A stretch of 64,000 nt of DNA from Brumimicrobium aurantiacum (GCF_003402975.1 NZ_QURB01000001.1:1-64000), one strand, 5' to 3'; positions 44,611 to 54,120 are shown, counted from the first letter of the stretch. Notes: generated from the letters alone by a model not told the origin. Program-made: numbers and translations.

Positions 44611-45243
44611 ATGAGCAATTGGAAAACATACGCATTATCATTAGCAACACTTGGATTACTTACTTCAAGTTGTGGAAATGATGTTGTAAAGGTAGACGAA
44701 AACGGAGGTAATAAAACAGACACAACTTCAATGATAACTGACAATGACAGTAAGTCAAGTAGTTCAAATGAAGAAAAATACAGAATGATTGAAACGTCAT
44801 TAAATTCAAAAAGTGAGAGTCAAGCAACAGGTAAAATAACATTCAGAGAAGACGGTGATCAAGTTGTAATGAAAGCGAATTTTTCTGGAATGAACCCTGG
44901 AAAACACGCAATACATCTACACCAAACAGCGAATTGTTCATCAGCAGATGGAAAATCCGCAGGAGGACATTGGAATCCAACTGATGAACAACATGGTAAA
45001 TGGGGTGACAAAGAAGGATATCACAAAGGAGATATAGGAAACTTTGACGTAGATGAAGATGGAACAGCCACAGTAAATTTCGAAACTGATGAATGGTGTA
45101 TAGGTTGTGATGATACAACCAAAAACATTGTTGGTAGAGCGGTAATTGTACACCAAGGTGGTGATGATTTTGAAACGCAGCCTACTGGAGACGCAGGAAC
45201 GAGAGTTGGTTGCGCTGAAATATCAGGATATACTGAGAAATAA
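44611..45243 (+). CDS. Copper/zinc superoxide dismutase family lipoprotein
   Basis: The 210-residue protein (start at 44611, supported by the signal) is a lipoprotein (lipobox LLTSSCG) with a Ser/Asn-rich spacer and a SOD_Cu domain. Copper ligands are in KHAIHLHQTANC and in GRAVIVHQGGDDFE. Zinc ligands lie in GGHWNPTDEQHGKWGDKEGY and the following HKGDIGNFDVDEDG. The disulfide-type cysteines and the C-terminal TRVGCAEI arginine region are present. It detoxifies superoxide at the cell surface or periplasm. An extra CIGC segment is unusual. It is convergent with a copper-like receptor cluster. Confidence 0.9.
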   Translation: MSNWKTYALSLATLGLLTSSCGNDVVKVDENGGNKTDTTSMITDNDSKSSSSNEEKYRMIETSLNSKSESQATGKITFREDGDQVVMKANFSGMNPGKHAIHLHQTANCSSADGKSAGGHWNPTDEQHGKWGDKEGYHKGDIGNFDVDEDGTATVNFETDEWCIGCDDTTKNIVGRAVIVHQGGDDFETQPTGDAGTRVGCAEISGYTEK

Positions 45244-45254
45244 AATTAGACGAT

Positions 45255-45300
45255 AAAAAAGCTCCCTAGAATAATCTTGATTGATTTAGGGAGCTTTTTT
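45255..45300. terminator. Bidirectional terminator between SOD and receptor genes
   Basis: A 14-base perfect inverted repeat, AAAAAAGCTCCCTA (45255-45268) with TAGGGAGCTTTTTT (45287-45300), has A and T flanks so that it can end transcription on both strands. Confidence 0.9.
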
Positions 45301-45323
45301 TATTTCTTATCAACTATAAGTAA

Positions 45324-47327
45324 TTAAAAAACAAAAGTTGTTTTAAACACGAAATTAATTCCCTGACGCTGAATTTTCAGAACATCAAGATGCTCATAAT
45401 ATGGAGTATCAAAAATATTTTGAATATCAAACTGAGCATGAATAGCTTTGTCTTTTTTCAATTTGAAATGCTTGTGAACAGAAAAGTTCATAATATTAAA
45501 TGCCGGAGTAGTTCCTTCACCATAGCGCTCTGTACTTACATTATTTTGAGCCATTGCACCAATATGCTCTACTTTTACAGACCACATTTTGTAATTATAC
45601 TGAATAGAATTGATCGACTTAAAAGGTGGAATGTACGGTAAATATCCTCCTTGATCATCTGTTCCAAAAGAATAACTATTCACTGAATTCACAGTGATAT
45701 TATCTACTGGTTTCCAATTTAAAGTTAATTCTCCTCCAGTCAACAAAGCATTATCGATGTTAGTATATTGTTTTACACCATCTGCACCAATCGTCATGTT
45801 AGAATATGAAGGTAGTACCATTCCGATGATATAATTCGAAAAATAATTGGCAAACCCTTTCAAAGTAACAGCTACTTTTGAGTACTTCAATTCTATACCT
45901 ATATTCGTATTGATAGAAGTTTCATTCATAATATCTGGATTTCCAATATAATCATGATTATCAACTCTATTGAACAGGTAGAATCCATAAGTTTCTTGGA
46001 GCGAAGGCGGTCTTTGTGCATAATTCACCCCTCCAAAAACAGCTACTTTTCTTGTAAAGGAATAATCTGCTTGAGCAAAAACATTCCCTGAGTACCTCAC
46101 TTGTGCTGCATCACCATTGTAAAAACTCGTCAATGTTTGTTCTCCGATTTCAGTGGTGATATCTGAAGCGTTTACTTCTGCCCTAGCACCGTAAGTCAAT
46201 TTCAACTTTGAGTTCACAAACCATGTGTCAGAAACATTAATTCCTGCAGTTCTTCTCACACCATCTGGTATAGTTAGCATAAACATTTCAGAACCAAAGT
46301 CAGGATACATTGTCATTTCAGCATGTAAATCATTTTGATATGCATTTAATTTAACATTCAAAATATGCTTTGGACTCAACAAAAATTTCGCCTTACTGAA
46401 TCCACCAAAAGTTCTTGAAGTACCTGGCATATCCATGTGCATAGGAACTAATTCTTCTGGACGTTTTGTGTCATCCATAGTATGGTTAACATAGTTAAAA
46501 AACAATTTAGTCTCTAAACTTCTAAACTTATTCAGTTTATTCTCATATTTATGGGTAAAGGCTGAAATATAAGCTTTCGCAAATCCAACATCCATTGTTA
46601 GAGCAGGATAACCGATATCATAACCTTCATCCTGAATATAGTCGAGATAAATCTTATTGTTTTTATTTAAAGCCACAGCAAGATTTGCTCCAGCATTCCA
46701 TTTTTCAAACTGAGAGAAGCGAATTTCTTTTCTATTGGCAGCGTAATAGTTATCTGCTTTACGGTATATTCCATTCACCAATAACGCCCACTTTTTGGCA
46801 CTGTATTGCACTGTACCTAAAGTTTGAATGTTATTGGCGTTGGTTTGATATCCAGCACCCACTTTTCCACTTATCTTTTTTGAGGCTCCTATTTTGGCTT
46901 TCATTAATGAAAAGTCAATTTCTCCTCCGATTGAACTTCCAGATTGATCTCCGTTTGGAGTGGTGTTCAATTTAATTTTCTCAAGATTTGTTGGCTCTAC
47001 ATACGAACTTATTGGATCCATCCTGTCAGTACACGCCCCAAACATTTGCATTCCATCTATGGTAACATTTATTTGACCTGCATTTAGTCCTCTTATGGTA
47101 GGTTCCAAAGCATAATTCCCCCTTTTTATCATTGTGATTCCAGGAGTTGTTGACAATAAATGATCTATTGAATTTTGAAGATTTGATGATGAATCTATAT
47201 CTCCAACTTTAAATTCACCTTGTATTTGAACTTCTTTAAAGTTTTGAGTTGAACGTAAAGTATCATCTTGAGAAAAACCATAACTACTCAAGGCACATAA
47301 AGCACCAATAAATACTATTTTTTTCAT
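45324..47327 (-). CDS. TonB-dependent receptor, probably for copper
   Basis: This outer-membrane receptor has about 667 residues from the chosen start MKKIVFIGAL (47327; the longer frame adds only a short, non-signal extension). It has a signal peptide, a plug domain (ITMIKRGNYALEPTIRGLNA, VTIDGMQMFGACTDRMDPIS, VEPTNLEKIKL) and a large barrel ending in an aromatic residue (FVF). The MQMFGACTDRMDP stretch resembles the Met/Cys-containing plug of copper receptors such as OprC. Its operon partners (a Met-rich lipoprotein and a Cys-motif protein) support copper, but iron chelates are not excluded. Confidence 0.8.
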   Translation of the reverse strand: MKKIVFIGALCALSSYGFSQDDTLRSTQNFKEVQIQGEFKVGDIDSSSNLQNSIDHLLSTTPGITMIKRGNYALEPTIRGLNAGQINVTIDGMQMFGACTDRMDPISSYVEPTNLEKIKLNTTPNGDQSGSSIGGEIDFSLMKAKIGASKKISGKVGAGYQTNANNIQTLGTVQYSAKKWALLVNGIYRKADNYYAANRKEIRFSQFEKWNAGANLAVALNKNNKIYLDYIQDEGYDIGYPALTMDVGFAKAYISAFTHKYENKLNKFRSLETKLFFNYVNHTMDDTKRPEELVPMHMDMPGTSRTFGGFSKAKFLLSPKHILNVKLNAYQNDLHAEMTMYPDFGSEMFMLTIPDGVRRTAGINVSDTWFVNSKLKLTYGARAEVNASDITTEIGEQTLTSFYNGDAAQVRYSGNVFAQADYSFTRKVAVFGGVNYAQRPPSLQETYGFYLFNRVDNHDYIGNPDIMNETSINTNIGIELKYSKVAVTLKGFANYFSNYIIGMVLPSYSNMTIGADGVKQYTNIDNALLTGGELTLNWKPVDNITVNSVNSYSFGTDDQGGYLPYIPPFKSINSIQYNYKMWSVKVEHIGAMAQNNVSTERYGEGTTPAFNIMNFSVHKHFKLKKDKAIHAQFDIQNIFDTPYYEHLDVLKIQRQGINFVFKTTFVF

Positions 47328-47401
47328 GTGTTTTTCTTTAAAACAGACTTTACTCACTGCAATGCACTAAGTAAAGTCTGTAGTATTTTAGAATAGTTGG
47401 T

Positions 47402-48211
47402 TTAGAACAAGATGTCGATGTTCGCAGAAACGATAGTATCATTTGATTCAACCAAGTCAAGGTTTAATCTCCAGTCACCCGTCATTGTAAAGTTTACTTC
47501 TCCTTGGTAATAACCATTACCTTGATTTGATGGAGAAATATTATTTGGTGAACCATGTCCCATTGAAGTCATTTGTGGACCCATTTCCATTGTAAAGTTA
47601 TCCATTGGAACATAAGACATCATAGATTCATTCTTGTGTACCATGAACGAAACATCGTTCATTCCAACAGCCCAATCATTAGGTTTAACTAAAGAAACAA
47701 TATAGCTTTCACCATCTGTTCCTGTGTAAGAACCTACATATTTTGTATTAGCAGGACTATCATTTACTTCTATGTCAAAAGTTACACTTTCTCCATTTGC
47801 CATTACATCCAGTGTCCAACTATTCATTCCTGATGGCATTGTAAAAATGACCATTCCTTCATAGTATTTAGAAGTTGAGTTATAATTAGGTTGTTCCAAA
47901 GGACTACTGTGTTGCATCATTCCCATGTCCATCATTGGCATCAATTCAACAGTTGCATTTGAAACGGCATCACCATTTAAATCTTTTACTTTAACATAGA
48001 TTGGCGTATAACCAACTTCAATCATTTCAGAATCAGCATACAATTCGATTATCAAATCATTTGCAGCGTTTTCACTATCAATTAATTTATATTGTTCGGC
48101 TGGAGTAGAACCTCCATTTGAAGAATCTTCTGATGTATTTTTTTCTTCATCTTTTTTACAGGATACAAATAGGAACGAACTCATTAACGAGAATAAAAAT
48201 ATTTTTTTCAT
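47402..48211 (-). CDS. Met-rich lipoprotein
   Basis: This 269-residue lipoprotein (lipobox LFVSCKKDEE) has two Ig/YtkA-like beta domains. It contains a Met-rich segment MPMMDMGMMQHSSP (near residue 88) and Met/His patches MGPQMTSMGHGSPN, which are classic soft-metal (copper) ligands. It lies 74 bases ahead of the receptor gene in the same direction. It is a likely periplasmic metal carrier; the exact role is inferred. Confidence 0.65.
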   Translation of the reverse strand: MKKIFLFSLMSSFLFVSCKKDEEKNTSEDSSNGGSTPAEQYKLIDSENAANDLIIELYADSEMIEVGYTPIYVKVKDLNGDAVSNATVELMPMMDMGMMQHSSPLEQPNYNSTSKYYEGMVIFTMPSGMNSWTLDVMANGESVTFDIEVNDSPANTKYVGSYTGTDGESYIVSLVKPNDWAVGMNDVSFMVHKNESMMSYVPMDNFTMEMGPQMTSMGHGSPNNISPSNQGNGYYQGEVNFTMTGDWRLNLDLVESNDTIVSANIDILF

Positions 48212-48343
48212 TTTAAACTTTTAAAATAATGTAAAGTATAACCAAACGCACTATAAATTTAATTTGCGTCGATTACGATTTTTAATAATATTAATTGACC
48301 ATTTAGAGCAGTACAAAACTACTTTAAACAGAATGGTTAAACA

Positions 48344-48718
48344 TTAAATAAAAAGTTGTGGGGGATGAAAAATGTTAGACTGAACACCTTCGGTAAGCTT
48401 ATTTTTGTAATAGAAAGAATTATCAAGTTCAACAGCAAAACCTTTTTCATGTTTTACTTCGAATTTTAGTTCTTTCACAAAAAGAATGATTTCAGGAGTA
48501 GTTTGAATTTCTTTATTCTGTTTTTTCTCCTCGTTTTCGGCCAATTGATCTGCAAGGTGACATTTACCATTACATTTCATTTTTGGTTTATCTTTATTTT
48601 CACAATAAAGCTCCGTAAAACGTTCAATATCCATAACATACTCAACAAAAATACCGAGTTGATTAAATGAATAACTCAATATAATTGTCAAAAGCGATAT
48701 GGATATCAATCTTTGCAT
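48344..48718 (-). CDS. Small protein with Cys motif, likely copper-locus partner
   Basis: The product has 124 residues from the chosen start MQRLISISLL (48718; an upstream ATG at 48739 precedes the -7 element at 48726-48733 and so is less likely). A hydrophobic N-terminal helix (about 3-25) is followed by ERFTELYCENKDKPKMKCNG and KCHLADQL, giving three closely spaced Cys and a His for metal binding. Such small Cys proteins are often next to receptors in this phylum. It is 132 bases ahead of the Met-rich lipoprotein. Confidence 0.65.
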   Translation of the reverse strand: MQRLISISLLTIILSYSFNQLGIFVEYVMDIERFTELYCENKDKPKMKCNGKCHLADQLAENEEKKQNKEIQTTPEIILFVKELKFEVKHEKGFAVELDNSFYYKNKLTEGVQSNIFHPPQLFI

Positions 48719-48725
48719 TGAAACG

Positions 48726-48733
48726 CAAAGATA
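48726..48733 (-). promoter_or_regulatory. -7 element of the probable copper operon
   Basis: On the minus strand TATCTTTG matches the consensus and lies only 7 bases before the preferred start at 48718, implying a very short leader. No TTG is at the usual -33 spacing. Confidence 0.5.
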
Positions 48734-48769
48734 AGACAAAAGTCAGAATTCACTTAAAAAATCAACGTA

Positions 48770-49771
48770 TTAACTTAAAACAGTTAATACAGTTCTTCCT
48801 TTCATCTTACCTTGTAACATTAACTCAAGTTTACGATCAATCTCATTAAATTTAATTTCATTACAGCGTTCCTCTAGTTCGTATGGTTTTCATTCATCTG
48901 ATAGCTTTCTCCAAACCTCTTTCCTGTATTTCATTGGATAGTTTTGAGAATCAATTCCTATTAAATTAATACCTCTTAAGATAAAAGGGAACACGGTTAA
49001 CTCTAATTTTGGTGAAGCAACGTTTCCACAACTTGTTACCACTCCCAAAGAATTTGTTGATTTAATGATATTTTCTAAAATAACTCCTCCTACCGTATCA
49101 ATTGCTCCAGCAAACAATGGTTTCAATAATGGCTTTTTAGCAAAGTCTTCTACCTCCTTTCTTGACATAATCTCTTTTGCACCCAAAGCATAAAGGTAAT
49201 CTTGTTCAGTTTCCTTTCCACTTATTGCAATTACAGAATAACCTAAACAACTTAAAAGTGCGACACTTAATGCGCCAACACCACCTGTCGCACCAGAAAC
49301 AACAATTTTACCGGCGTCAGGCTGTATGAACTCACTCAATCTCAACACTGACATACCAGCAGTTAATCCTGCTGTACCTATAATCATGGCTTCTTTCATA
49401 GACATTTTAGTAGGAAGTTTTACAACCAAATCACCAGGAACATAAACATATTCAGCGAAGCCACCATCCGTATTCATTCCTAAGTCATAACTTGTAACGA
49501 TGACTTCTTCTCCAACATTAAATTCATCATTATTAGATTCCTCGATTACACCTACAGCATCGATTCCTGGGGTATGAGGAAAATTTCTTGTCACCCCTTT
49601 ATTTCCTGAAGCGGATAATGCATCTTTATAGTTTAAAGAACTGAAATGTATTTTAATAAGCACCTCATTATTTTCTAAGGCTCTAAATTTCAATTCTTTT
49701 ACTTCTCCTACAAATTGATCGTTTATGTTTTCAACGCGATATGCTCTAAAAGTCTTGTTGTTACCTTTCAT
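48770..49771 (-). pseudogene. AcuI/YhdH-type NADPH-dependent reductase broken by an in-frame TGA
   Basis: The zinc-free MDR-family reductase (quinone/acrylyl-CoA type) begins MKGNNKTFRAYRVEN (49771), with SSLNYKDALSASGN, HTPGIDAVG and the NADPH motif VVSGATGGVGALSVALL (near residue 160). The frame stops at TGA (48890-48892) after WRKLSDE. Read through, it continues in frame as KPYELEERCNEIKFNEIDRK and so on for 39 residues to TAA at 48770. That tail, ending GKMKGRTVLTVL, is the normal YhdH end. The stop sits where the family usually has Trp in LSxxWK, so a single TGG to TGA change fits. The full length would be about 333, the normal size. Confidence 0.8.
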
Positions 49772-49907
49772 GTGAATTTGTTTTAAATGTTTACTTTCAT
49801 ACAAACACATAAATAAAAACACTGCTAATCAATACCTTACAAAAAGTTCTAAAATGAACATTTTGTGCTGTTTTTAGTATTTACACCGTTTAAACTGAAG
49901 AAAAAAA

Positions 49908-50234
49908 ATGAAAAAAAGTTACTGTCCGATCGATACATTTATCAATGTGGTGAAAGGAAAAAGGAAAGCAACAATTATTTTGCATCTTTTTCAAGGTGAT
50001 AAAAGGTATAGTGAATTAGCAAAATTATTAACAGATATCAGTGAACGTATGCTTTCGAAACAACTGAAAGAATTAGAAGCTGATGGATTAATTACAAGAA
50101 CAGTATTCCCTGAGGTACCTCCTAGAGTAGAATATAGTTTATCAGATCTTGGGACAGAAATACATCCAGTTTTAAAATCGATGTTTAAAGGAGGTATTTT
50201 ATTTGAAAAGTCAATCGACGAAGTTGATGGTTAA
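49908..50234 (+). CDS. HxlR-family transcriptional regulator
   Basis: This 108-residue winged-helix regulator starts MKKSYCPIDTFINVVKGK, with ILHLFQGDKRYSELAKLLTDISERMLSKQLKELE as helix-turn-helix and RVEYSLSDLGTEI as the wing. Many relatives have a conserved redox- or electrophile-sensing Cys near the N-terminus (Cys5 here). It is divergent from the broken reductase, with 136 bases between the start codons, and is probably its regulator. Confidence 0.9.
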   Translation: MKKSYCPIDTFINVVKGKRKATIILHLFQGDKRYSELAKLLTDISERMLSKQLKELEADGLITRTVFPEVPPRVEYSLSDLGTEIHPVLKSMFKGGILFEKSIDEVDG

Positions 50235-50270
50235 CCTTTTGTACTCAAAGGTCACCATCAATTCATTTGT

Positions 50271-50765
50271 TTAAATAAAACTACTGTCGAACCTTTCAAA
50301 GTGACACGTATAACCATTTGGATGCTTTTGCAAGTAATCTTGGTGCTCTGGTTCAGCAGCCCAAAATGGTGAAAATGGCTCTAAAGTGGTCGCTACTTCA
50401 CCTTCCCATTTATTTGAATCATTCACAATCTTGATTACCTTTTTGGCTATTTCTAGTTCTTCCTCGTTTTGATAAAAAATAGCTGAGCGATAACTAGATC
50501 CAATATCATTTCCTTGTCTGTCAACAGTTGTAGGATTATGTATTCTAAAGAAGTAATCCAATATTTCTTCAAATGAAGTTTGTGTTGCATCATAAGAAAT
50601 TTCAATACCTTCAGCGTGTCCAGGATGATTTCTATAAGTAGGATTCTGATTCTCCCCTCCTATATAACCAACTTCTGTGTCAACAATACCTGGACGAACA
50701 CGAAATAATTCTTCCATTCCCCAAAAACAACCTCCTGCTATATATGCTTTCTTTATATTCTCCAT
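50271..50765 (-). CDS. msrA: Peptide-methionine (S)-S-oxide reductase
   Basis: MsrA repairs oxidised methionine. The 164-residue protein has the catalytic motif AGGCFWGMEE (Cys13), TEVGYIGGENQNPTYRN and the HAEGIEISYD region. It is an MsrA without a fused MsrB. It stands alone, between the HxlR regulator and an EamA transporter. Confidence 0.95.
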   Translation of the reverse strand: MENIKKAYIAGGCFWGMEELFRVRPGIVDTEVGYIGGENQNPTYRNHPGHAEGIEISYDATQTSFEEILDYFFRIHNPTTVDRQGNDIGSSYRSAIFYQNEEELEIAKKVIKIVNDSNKWEGEVATTLEPFSPFWAAEPEHQDYLQKHPNGYTCHFERFDSSFI

Positions 50766-50902
50766 TTGATCACAATCTTTTTACGATTTTACAAAAAATT
50801 CTTGAAAATACTTAACACAAAGCAGCTTAGAATTGTTTAAAAATTGAAACAGTCCCCATTGCTGAGATTCAAAGAAACACTATAAAAATAAATAAGACAA
50901 TA

Positions 50903-51820
50903 TCATTTTTGCAAACGTTCCTTTCTCAACATCCGACTCCTCACCATAGTGTTCCCTAATACCCCGACAATAATCAAGAGCATTCCTGCAATGGCATAAA
51001 GAGAAATGACTTCATCAAATAAGAAAAGTCCCAAGACAAAAGCATAGATGGAACCTAGATATTTGAAAGGAGTTACTGTTGCGGTATTGGCCAAGTGTAA
51101 AGATTTAGCCGCAAAGATTTGTGCAATATGCGTAAATACACCAATCACCAAAATGATTCCCCATTCTTTTCCTTGTGGAACAACATAATCAAAAGCGGTG
51201 AGAATAGCCATTACTGGAATTGCGATGATCGGAAAATAAAACACTACAGTTATCGGAGCATCAGTTGTACGGCATTTTGCAATTGCATTATACGCCATTC
51301 CAGCAAAAGCTGCAGAAAATACACCAACCACAATCCACCAAGGATCAATTTGAGAAATCTGAGCTTCTTCACTTAAAGATTTAGAAAAACTAATGCATAC
51401 AATTCCTAAAAATGCCAAGAGAAAAAAGAGTCCTTGTATTGGTTTTACTTTCTCTTTCAATATAAATATAGCCAACAAAACGGTAAAAATAGGACTTAAA
51501 TACTGTATTGTAGCTGCAATTGCAATGGGTAAATTATTTAAGGTGTAAAAATACAAGGTTAGCGCAATGGTTCCTGAAATTCCTCTAATCACCAGCCACT
51601 TCTTGTTATTACCCAAAAGCGGAAGACCTTTTTGTTTAATTACCGCTAAACAAATCGAAAATGTTATGATGGATCTAAATAGGATTATCTCAGGGATTGG
51701 GTATTTTTGTAAACCGGATATGATTTCTTGATCTGGACCTTGTCCAAGAATTTTCACGAGGACATTTACTATAATGTAACAAAGTCCAGACAAAATCATA
51801 TAAAGTATTCCCTTATTCAT
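50903..51820 (-). CDS. EamA/DMT family transporter
   Basis: The 305-residue membrane protein has about ten helices in two repeated EamA domains, starting MNKGILYMILSGLCYIIVNV. It probably exports small metabolites or amino acids. The substrate is unknown. It is divergent from the MutS-like gene with 33 bases between. Confidence 0.88.
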   Translation of the reverse strand: MNKGILYMILSGLCYIIVNVLVKILGQGPDQEIISGLQKYPIPEIILFRSIITFSICLAVIKQKGLPLLGNNKKWLVIRGISGTIALTLYFYTLNNLPIAIAATIQYLSPIFTVLLAIFILKEKVKPIQGLFFLLAFLGIVCISFSKSLSEEAQISQIDPWWIVVGVFSAAFAGMAYNAIAKCRTTDAPITVVFYFPIIAIPVMAILTAFDYVVPQGKEWGIILVIGVFTHIAQIFAAKSLHLANTATVTPFKYLGSIYAFVLGLFLFDEVISLYAIAGMLLIIVGVLGNTMVRSRMLRKERLQK

Positions 51821-51853
51821 GGGCGCAAAGATATAATTAGAGTTAACAGAGAA

Positions 51854-53644
51854 ATGGCAAAAGAGAATTATTCAACCGAATTTTATAACCAACAAATAGC
51901 AAAGCTAAGTGTAGAAGAGAAAAAATATACCCAACGTGCTAGAATATGGGTTGTAGTTAGGCTACTTTCGTTTTTATCGATTGGTATCTTGGCTTATTTC
52001 ACATATCCTTATGGTGGATATTCGGCATTAGGAATTATCGCTACAGTTGTTTTGTTTTTAGTTTTTGTTAGAAAAAGTGCTGAAAACAAAGAGCAATTAA
52101 ATTACATCAAAGCATTAATTGAGATTAACGAAAATGAAATTAAAGGAAGTCAACATGATTTTTCGAGCTTCGATAATGGTCAAGAATATATCGATCCACA
52201 GCACCCGTTTAGTTATGACATGGATGTTTTTGGAGACAGTAGTTTTTTTCAATTGTTCAATAGAACTGTAACAAAGAAAGGTGAAAAAGCACTGGTTAAT
52301 CGTCTTTTAAATGGTGTTGAAAATCCTTCAAAAAGTGCTGAAGCTGTTGACGAATTAACTAATAAAAAAGAATGGTATCAAGGGTATTTAGCGCACGGAA
52401 GAACTTTAGAAAAAGAAGCAACGGAGGTGAGTATAGAAGAGTTGGTCAAAGAAAAACATCCTTCAAAGTCATGGATGAAAGCTTTGATATTCATTTATCC
52501 AGTTGTCGCTTTACTTTTGAGTATTGCCTATTTGAATGATTTTATTTCTGGTTTGTATTTTTCAATAGGATTCATTCTTTTATTTATTCCTGTTCGTCAG
52601 TCTTTAAAAACAACAAACGCCTTACATCAATCACTTTCGAAAGTTGGACAAAGAATTGAAGCCATGCGCAATCAGTTAACCATCATGGAAAAAGAGGATT
52701 TTACTTCTGAATTAATGACTGAATACAAGAAGAAGTTATTTCATACTGACAAAAATGCAAAACAAGGCTTAACAGAACTTTCGAAGCTTGTGAAGAATGC
52801 CGAATACAGAAATAACATTTTGGTGGCTATTCTATTAAACTTTTATTTGGCTTGGGATTTTAGATTGTTGATCAAAATGGAGCAATGGAATAACAATTAT
52901 TCATCACAAGTACAAGAATGGGAAAAGATTGTCTATGAAATGGAAGCATTAATCAGTGGAGCAAATTACAGATATAATTTCAAGAAGTTCACTACTACGC
53001 CAAAATTACATTCTGACTTAAAAGGAGCAATCACTTTAACTCAGCTCGGTCATCCAATAATTCCAACAAGGAAACTGGTTCGCAACGATTTCAATCTATC
53101 CTCTGCAGAACAGTTTGCAATTGTTACAGGACCTAACATGGCAGGAAAAAGTACTTTTTTAAGAAGTATAGGAATAAATTTAATGATTGCAAGAGCTGGT
53201 TTTCATGTCATGGCAGAAAAATTTGAGTTTCCAGATATGAAATTGTATTCAAGTATGCGTACAAGTGATGATTTGAAAGATGAAACCTCATATTTCCATG
53301 CAGAATTATTGCGTTTAAGATTTATTGTTGACGCCATTGAAAGAGGGGAAAAAGTGTTTATCATTCTTGATGAAATTTTAAAAGGAACAAATTCTAAAGA
53401 CAAAGAAGAAGGTTCTGCACGTTTCCTTCAAAAACTTAATCAATTAGAAGCGAGAGGAATTATTGCAACTCATGATTTATCATTAACTCAGTTGGCAAAT
53501 GTGTATACAAGTGTGATCAACAAGTATTTTGATACGGAAATTAATGGTGATGATATTTCCTTTGATTATTGTATTCGTAACGGAGTGGCAAAAAACATGA
53601 ATGCAAGCTTCTTACTCCGTAAAATGGGACTTATAGACAATTAA
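51854..53644 (+). CDS. Membrane-associated MutS-like ATPase
   Basis: The product has 596 residues (start at 51854; the longer frame reads through the start region of the opposite gene). The C-terminal half is a MutS ATPase with TGPNMAGKSTFLRSIG (Walker A, near residue 432), then FIILDEILKGTNSKDKEEG (Walker B) and IIATHDLSLTQL. The N-terminal half has no mismatch-recognition domain; instead it has two pairs of membrane helices (about 27-67 and 205-250). This combination is found in a Bacteroidota group annotated as MutS-related. The function in mismatch repair is doubtful. Confidence 0.8.
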   Translation: MAKENYSTEFYNQQIAKLSVEEKKYTQRARIWVVVRLLSFLSIGILAYFTYPYGGYSALGIIATVVLFLVFVRKSAENKEQLNYIKALIEINENEIKGSQHDFSSFDNGQEYIDPQHPFSYDMDVFGDSSFFQLFNRTVTKKGEKALVNRLLNGVENPSKSAEAVDELTNKKEWYQGYLAHGRTLEKEATEVSIEELVKEKHPSKSWMKALIFIYPVVALLLSIAYLNDFISGLYFSIGFILLFIPVRQSLKTTNALHQSLSKVGQRIEAMRNQLTIMEKEDFTSELMTEYKKKLFHTDKNAKQGLTELSKLVKNAEYRNNILVAILLNFYLAWDFRLLIKMEQWNNNYSSQVQEWEKIVYEMEALISGANYRYNFKKFTTTPKLHSDLKGAITLTQLGHPIIPTRKLVRNDFNLSSAEQFAIVTGPNMAGKSTFLRSIGINLMIARAGFHVMAEKFEFPDMKLYSSMRTSDDLKDETSYFHAELLRLRFIVDAIERGEKVFIILDEILKGTNSKDKEEGSARFLQKLNQLEARGIIATHDLSLTQLANVYTSVINKYFDTEINGDDISFDYCIRNGVAKNMNASFLLRKMGLIDN

Positions 53645-53666
53645 AATTTCAAAAACATTGAATTTA

Positions 53667-53696
53667 TGCCAATTTGTCTACAAATTAGAATTGGCA
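53667..53696. repeat. Inverted repeat upstream of trxA
   Basis: TGCCAATT (53667-53674) and AATTGGCA (53689-53696) are perfect inverted repeats with an inner pair, AATTTGT/ACAAATT. A hairpin is possible, but it is not followed by T. It could be a regulatory site for trxA or a weak end for the upstream gene. Confidence 0.35.
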
Positions 53697-53782
53697 AAAA
53701 GTTTGATAAATTCGAGTTGAACATTTATATTTATAAACTGTTTAAAAAATAGAATAGAAAATAACCATATAAAAAAGAGAAA

Positions 53783-54100
53783 ATGGCAGTAGAAATAACA
53801 GATGCAAATTTTGACGAAGTAGTAATGAAATCAGACAAACCAGTTTTAATTGATTTCTGGGCAGAATGGTGTGGACCATGTAGATTAATCGGGCCAATTA
53901 TCGACGAAATGCACGGTGAATATGACGGTAAAGCAATCGTTGGTAAGGTTGATGTAGATGCAAATCCTGGAGTATCGGCTAAGTTTGGTGTACGTAATAT
54001 CCCAACAGTATTATTCATTAAAGATGGTGAAGTTGCTGACAAATCAATCGGAGCTGTTCCTAAAGAACAATTAACGGGAAAATTAGATGCTATTTTGTAA
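53783..54100 (+). CDS. trxA: Thioredoxin
   Basis: The 105-residue thioredoxin has the active site WAEWCGPCRL (near residues 27-36) and RNIPTVLFIKDGE with the cis-proline. It keeps cytoplasmic proteins reduced and supplies electrons to MsrA and ribonucleotide reductase. It stands alone and ends in a strong terminator. Confidence 0.97.
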   Translation: MAVEITDANFDEVVMKSDKPVLIDFWAEWCGPCRLIGPIIDEMHGEYDGKAIVGKVDVDANPGVSAKFGVRNIPTVLFIKDGEVADKSIGAVPKEQLTGKLDAIL

Positions 54101-54120
54101 GCATTAATCTAGATATTATA

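Noticed and set aside
44843-45156. Open frames antisense to the superoxide dismutase
   Set aside because: They are His/Leu-rich shadow translations of a clear Cu/Zn SOD on the other strand.
46595-46975. Open frame antisense to the receptor gene
   Set aside because: It lacks codon bias and domain features and lies wholly inside the conserved receptor gene.
48890-48892. Genetic code change with TGA read as Trp
   Set aside because: TGA ends several intact genes in the window, for example the sigma factor (40547-40549), the IS transposase (23749-23751) and the DUF6702 gene, so it is a normal stop codon here.
53667-53696. Terminator after the MutS-like gene
   Set aside because: The hairpin is not followed by a T run on the plus strand, so it is listed only as a repeat.
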